Notes under the pieces: generated by a model
What the model saw: only the letters and a program-made list of their open reading frames with translations
Databases searched by the model: none
Told to the model about the DNA's origin: nothing
Made by a program: the position numbers and the translations under genes
Assembly (NCBI RefSeq): GCF_003097135.1
Contig: NZ_QEQL01000007.1
Span: 124,001-188,000 of the forward strand
From: Pseudomonas sp. URIL14HWK12:I12
Lineage (GTDB): Bacteria > Pseudomonadota > Gammaproteobacteria > Pseudomonadales > Pseudomonadaceae
Length of the DNA stretch: 64,000 nt
Direction: 5' to 3'
In this document: in pieces, positions 60,431 through 64,000 of the stretch
Numbering within the stretch: the stretch's first letter is position 1
Layout: each line of letters opens with the position of its first letter

Positions 60431-62101
60431 TCAGCTGTCCAGTGCCTTGTACTTTTCCCGCAAGCGGTTTCGAATCGCCACGGCAGACAGGTTGAGCAGC
60501 GCGATCACCAGCACCAGCAACAAGGCGGTGGCGTAGACCAATGGCCGCGCAGCTTCGACGTTCGGGCTCTGAAAGCCCACGTCGTAAATATGAAAGCCCA
60601 GGTGCATGATCTTCTGATCCAGGTGCACGTAGGGGAAATTGCCATCGACCGGCAGCGAAGGTGCCAGCTTGACCACCCCCACCAGCATCAACGGTGCGAC
60701 CTCCCCCGCAGCACGCGCAATGGCAAGGATCATCCCGGTCATCATCGCCGGGCTGGCCATTGGCAGCACGACCTTCCAGAGGGTTTCGGCTTGCGTGGCA
60801 CCGAGGGCCAGCGAACCCTCGCGCAGGCTACGCGGAATGCGCGCCAGGCCTTCCTCGGTGGACACGATCACCACCGGCACCGCCAGCAACGCCAGCGTCA
60901 GGGATGCCCATAACAGGCCAGGAGTACCCAGGGTCGGGGCAGGCAGGGCTTCGGGAAAGAACAGGCGGTCCAGCGAGCCACCCACCACGTACACGAAAAA
61001 GCCCAGGCCGAATACACCGTAGACGATCGATGGCACACCGGCGAGGTTGTTCACGGCGATGCGGATCAAGCGGGTCATCAGGTTCTGCCGTGCGTATTCG
61101 CGCAGGTACACCGCCGCCAGCACACCGAACGGCGTCACCACGATAGCCATGATCAAAGTCATCATCACCGTACCGAAGATCGCCGGGAACACCCCGCCTT
61201 CGGTGTTGGCCTCACGCGGGCCGGTGCTGAGGAACTCCCACAGCTTGATGAAGTAGAACCTGGCCTTGTCGCCCACGCTCATGGCGTTGGGCTGGTAAGC
61301 GTGCACGACCTGGCCGAGGTTGATTGCCACGGCCTTGCCGCCGGCCTCTGCCATCGTGATGCTGTCGCGCTCGATCTGCCGGTGCAGGGCACTCAGGCGC
61401 ATTTCGGCCTGTTCGTAACCGGCCTTGAGCTCAGCTTCGCGGGCTTGCCGGTCAGCCTGGGCCGCCGCACTGTGCACACCGTTCAGCTCATCCTTGCGTG
61501 CCTGCAGGCGCAGGCGCTCGAGCTGATAGTTGATGGCACTGACGTCTTTACCCTGCAAACGCTCAAGCTCAGCCTGCAGTTGCTGCACCCGCTGCAAGCG
61601 CGGTTGCAGGGCTGCCCAGGCGTCAGCCCCGTGGGCGACCACCTCGCCGTTTTCACGCACATCGATCAACCGCCCGTAGAAGTTGCCCCACTCGCGGCGC
61701 TCCAAGGCCACCAGCTCGGCCGGTGCCTGGGTCGCGTGCAACCAGTCGGCAATTACCCAGACGAAGTCGCTACCGTAGAGGTCGCGGTTGCCCACCTTCA
61801 GCAGCTCGCGGGTCATCATCGGCGGCCCGTCGGTGCCTACGGGCAGGCCGCTGGCATGCAGCCGTTCACGGGGTACGTCTTCGCGCTGCACCACCTCGCC
61901 GACCAGCATCTGAGCAGACAGGCCAGGCACCTGGTAACTGGCCTGCTGCAGGTCTGCCGGCCAGAAATGCCCCAACCCTCGTACAGCGATCACCAGCAAC
62001 AGGCCCACGGTCATGATCACCGCCGCCGACACCGCCCCCGCGCTGAGCCACACCGCTGGCGCGCCGCTTGCGACCCAGCCGGCAAATTTTTGTTTCTTCA
62101 C
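60431..62101 (-). CDS. pstA: Phosphate ABC transporter permease PstA, enlarged
   Basis: The 556-residue protein is about 260 residues longer than E. coli PstA. After the first membrane helix (about 15-40) lies an extra extracytoplasmic domain (about 45-290) with a coiled coil (about 165-250, [16 protein letters not shown]). The permease domain follows with the EAA loop ([23 protein letters not shown]). I use the GTG at 62101 with AAGG eight bases upstream; a GTG at 62119 overlapping the pstC stop codon is an alternative. Confidence 0.9.
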   Translation of the reverse strand: MKKQKFAGWVASGAPAVWLSAGAVSAAVIMTVGLLLVIAVRGLGHFWPADLQQASYQVPGLSAQMLVGEVVQREDVPRERLHASGLPVGTDGPPMMTRELLKVGNRDLYGSDFVWVIADWLHATQAPAELVALERREWGNFYGRLIDVRENGEVVAHGADAWAALQPRLQRVQQLQAELERLQGKDVSAINYQLERLRLQARKDELNGVHSAAAQADRQAREAELKAGYEQAEMRLSALHRQIERDSITMAEAGGKAVAINLGQVVHAYQPNAMSVGDKARFYFIKLWEFLSTGPREANTEGGVFPAIFGTVMMTLIMAIVVTPFGVLAAVYLREYARQNLMTRLIRIAVNNLAGVPSIVYGVFGLGFFVYVVGGSLDRLFFPEALPAPTLGTPGLLWASLTLALLAVPVVIVSTEEGLARIPRSLREGSLALGATQAETLWKVVLPMASPAMMTGMILAIARAAGEVAPLMLVGVVKLAPSLPVDGNFPYVHLDQKIMHLGFHIYDVGFQSPNVEAARPLVYATALLLVLVIALLNLSAVAIRNRLREKYKALDS

Positions 62102-62115
62102 CCTGCCTACCTTGC

Positions 62116-64000
62116 TCACAGCGACGAGTACTTCTTGCGAAGACGCTGGCGGATCACCTCGGCCAGGGTATTCATCACGAAGGTGAACAGCAGCAACACC
62201 AGCGCCGCCAGAAACAGCACACGATAGTGGCTGGAGCCCACCTCAGCCTCCGGCATCTCCACCGCCACGTTCGCCGCCAGGGTACGCATGCCCTCGAACA
62301 GGTTCATGTCCATGATGGGCGTGTTGCCGGTGGCCATCAGCACGATCATGGTTTCACCCACAGCGCGGCCCAGCCCAATCATCAGCGCCGAGAAAATACC
62401 GGGGCTGGCGGTGAGGATCACTACGCGAGTGAGCGTTTGCCACGGCGTGGCGCCCAGCGCCAGCGAGCCATGGGTCAGGCCCCGGGGCACGCTGAAAATG
62501 GCGTCTTCAGCGATCGAATAAATGGTCGGGATCACCGCAAAGCCCATTGCCAGGCCCACCACCAGCGCGTTGCGCTGGTCGAAGCCCAGGCCCAGGTAAG
62601 TGCCGACCCACTGGCGCATGTCACCGCCGAACAACAGGGTTTCCAGGCGCGGGCTCAACCACAGCGAAAGGGCCACCACCATCAGTATCACCGGGATCAG
62701 CACGGCGCTTTCCCAGCCGGGGGCGAGGCTGAGCCGCCAGTCAGCGGGCAACCGGCTCCAGCACCAGCCGGCCAGCACGATGCCCACTGGCAGGAACAAC
62801 AGCAGCGCAAAGATGCCAGGCAAATGGCCTTCGACATAGGGCGCCAGGAACAGGCCGGCAATGAAGCCGAGAATCACCGTGGGCATGGCTTCCATCATCT
62901 CGATCACCGGCTTGACCTTGCGGCGCATGGGCGCTGCCATGAAGTAGGCGGTGTAGATGGCGGCGGCGATCGCCAGCGGGGCGGCCAGCAACATGGCGTA
63001 GAGCGCTGCCTTGAGGGTGCCGAAGGTCAGCGGCGCCAGGCTCAGCTTAGGCTCGAAATCGCTATTGGCGGCAGTGGACTGCCAAACGTACTCGGGCTTG
63101 TCGTAGTTCTCATACCAAACCTTGTCCCACAGCGCGCTCCAGGACACTTCCGGGTGCGGGTTGCTCAAGCCGAAAGGAAACCAGCGGCCCTGCTCCTCGA
63201 CCAGCACATGGTCGGCCCGAGGCGACAGCGCCAGCGCATCGCCTCGGCGCACCACCTGTTGGGTCAAAAGGGTGCGGTGGGCGGTACTGTGGAACACACC
63301 CAACACGCCGTCATGGTCCAGGGCGATGAAGCCCTTGCGGCGCTCTTCGGCACGGATGAACTCGATCGGCGCGTCACCGAGCTTGAAATCACGGATGTGG
63401 TTCAGCCGGGGCTCGCCGTCGACATCACGCGCCATGAACCATTGGCTGATTGTCCCCTTGGAGGTACCGATCATCAGCGAGGTGCCCCCGACCAGCTGGC
63501 GGCTGGCGGTGACTTCGGCCTTGCCGTCTTCAAGTAGCTTGTAACGACCATTGAGGCTGCGCTGGCGCAAGTCGAACACATCGGCCTGGGCGCGGCCGTT
63601 GATGACGTACAGCCATTGCTGGCGCGGATCGAGAAACAGTGCCTTGACCGGTTCGGTCATTTGCGGCAGCAGGATATTGGCCTGTTCACGGCGGTTCTGC
63701 CCTGCAAGGGTGCCTGCAGGTGCGTCGTCACGTTCGACCACCGACAGCACACTGAGCGCCGCGCCGCTCGAGCCGGCGATCAGCAGGGTCGTATCGGACA
63801 CCGTGATCGCGACCTGCTCCAGCGGCTGGCCATGGGTGTCCACGGTCAGGGGTGCCTTGCCGTAGGGGAACTCCAGCACAGGGCTGACGACCTTGACGTT
63901 ATCGGGGTATTCCAGCTTGTAGCTGGTGCGCATCACCAGCGCCTGCCCGTTGGACAGCCCTGCTACCAACCAAGGCGTGCCAGGCTGGCTTTTGGCGACC
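62116..64000 (-). CDS. pstC: Phosphate ABC transporter permease PstC, partial and enlarged
   Basis: The gene runs off the window end, so the N-terminus is missing; at least 627 residues are seen. The N-terminal 300 or so residues are beta-rich with repeats resembling a WD40-like propeller (VFDLRQRSL, LMIGTSKGTISQW, GVLGVFHSTAH). The C-terminal permease has the EAA loop [20 protein letters not shown]. coli PstC has about 319 residues. pstA starts at or just after its stop codon. Confidence 0.92.
   Translation of the reverse strand, partial: VAKSQPGTPWLVAGLSNGQALVMRTSYKLEYPDNVKVVSPVLEFPYGKAPLTVDTHGQPLEQVAITVSDTTLLIAGSSGAALSVLSVVERDDAPAGTLAGQNRREQANILLPQMTEPVKALFLDPRQQWLYVINGRAQADVFDLRQRSLNGRYKLLEDGKAEVTASRQLVGGTSLMIGTSKGTISQWFMARDVDGEPRLNHIRDFKLGDAPIEFIRAEERRKGFIALDHDGVLGVFHSTAHRTLLTQQVVRRGDALALSPRADHVLVEEQGRWFPFGLSNPHPEVSWSALWDKVWYENYDKPEYVWQSTAANSDFEPKLSLAPLTFGTLKAALYAMLLAAPLAIAAAIYTAYFMAAPMRRKVKPVIEMMEAMPTVILGFIAGLFLAPYVEGHLPGIFALLLFLPVGIVLAGWCWSRLPADWRLSLAPGWESAVLIPVILMVVALSLWLSPRLETLLFGGDMRQWVGTYLGLGFDQRNALVVGLAMGFAVIPTIYSIAEDAIFSVPRGLTHGSLALGATPWQTLTRVVILTASPGIFSALMIGLGRAVGETMIVLMATGNTPIMDMNLFEGMRTLAANVAVEMPEAEVGSSHYRVLFLAALVLLLFTFVMNTLAEVIRQRLRKKYSSL

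Overview
The window is chromosomal DNA from a Pseudomonas, most likely of the P. putida group. The evidence is the high GC content, the algQ-dsbB-hemYXDC-algRZ-argH-cyaA-lysA-dapF-xerC-glnK/amtB gene order typical of the genus, the amaA/amaB/hglS lysine-catabolism genes, and the phoBR and pst-phoU loci with the enlarged PstA and PstC of pseudomonads. I see no phage, IS element, CRISPR array, rRNA or tRNA. Almost all of it is core genome.

Layout. 1-2.4 kb: end of ppx and, facing it, ppk1 (polyphosphate metabolism), with a clear Pho box in front of ppk1. 2.7-9.2 kb: DedA membrane protein, elbB, LysE-type exporter, YheS-like ABC-F ATPase, algP, a periplasmic FKBP isomerase and algQ. 9.3-15.8 kb: dsbB, the hemC-hemD-hemX-hemY operon and the algZ-algR two-component system, all on the minus strand. 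15.9-26.2 kb: argH, two small conserved proteins, cyaA, DUF1289 and cyaY, then lptM-lysA-dapF-DUF484-xerC-HAD. 26.2-29.7 kb: sutA, yjbQ, the nitrogen-regulated glnK-amtB operon with a sigma-54-like promoter, and ubiK. 29.7-33.1 kb: an accessory-looking catabolic set (LysR regulator, ACS-type MFS transporter, enolase-superfamily enzyme). 33.4-36.1 kb: comM and a DUF1176 protein.

36.0-43.4 kb is the most interesting block. It is a minus-strand operon of three SPFH (HflK/HflC-like) membrane proteins, one with a histidine-rich start and one with an extra multi-pass membrane region. They are followed by an HmtA-like P1B-type ATPase and two related small membrane proteins. The operon sits behind a palindrome resembling a Zur (zinc regulator) site, so I read it as a zinc-starvation metal-uptake system with an uncharacterised membrane scaffold. 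Divergent from it, 43.7-45.8 kb holds a CDP-alcohol phosphatidyltransferase-like gene with a degenerate signature plus plsC and cdsA relatives, a compact phospholipid operon of unknown product.

45.9-50.4 kb carries amaA, amaB and hglS (pipecolate / 2-aminoadipate branch of lysine degradation). 50.4-53.1 kb holds a putative glycolipid-binding protein, HU, and ubiC-ubiA. 53.2-64 kb is the phosphate block: phoB (own Pho box), phoR, a CNNM/CBS transporter-like protein, an M23 peptidase, a CheY-PilZ-like regulator, phoU, pstB, pstA and the 3' part of pstC. PhoB made here probably also controls ppk1 at the other end of the window, tying phosphate sensing to polyphosphate storage.
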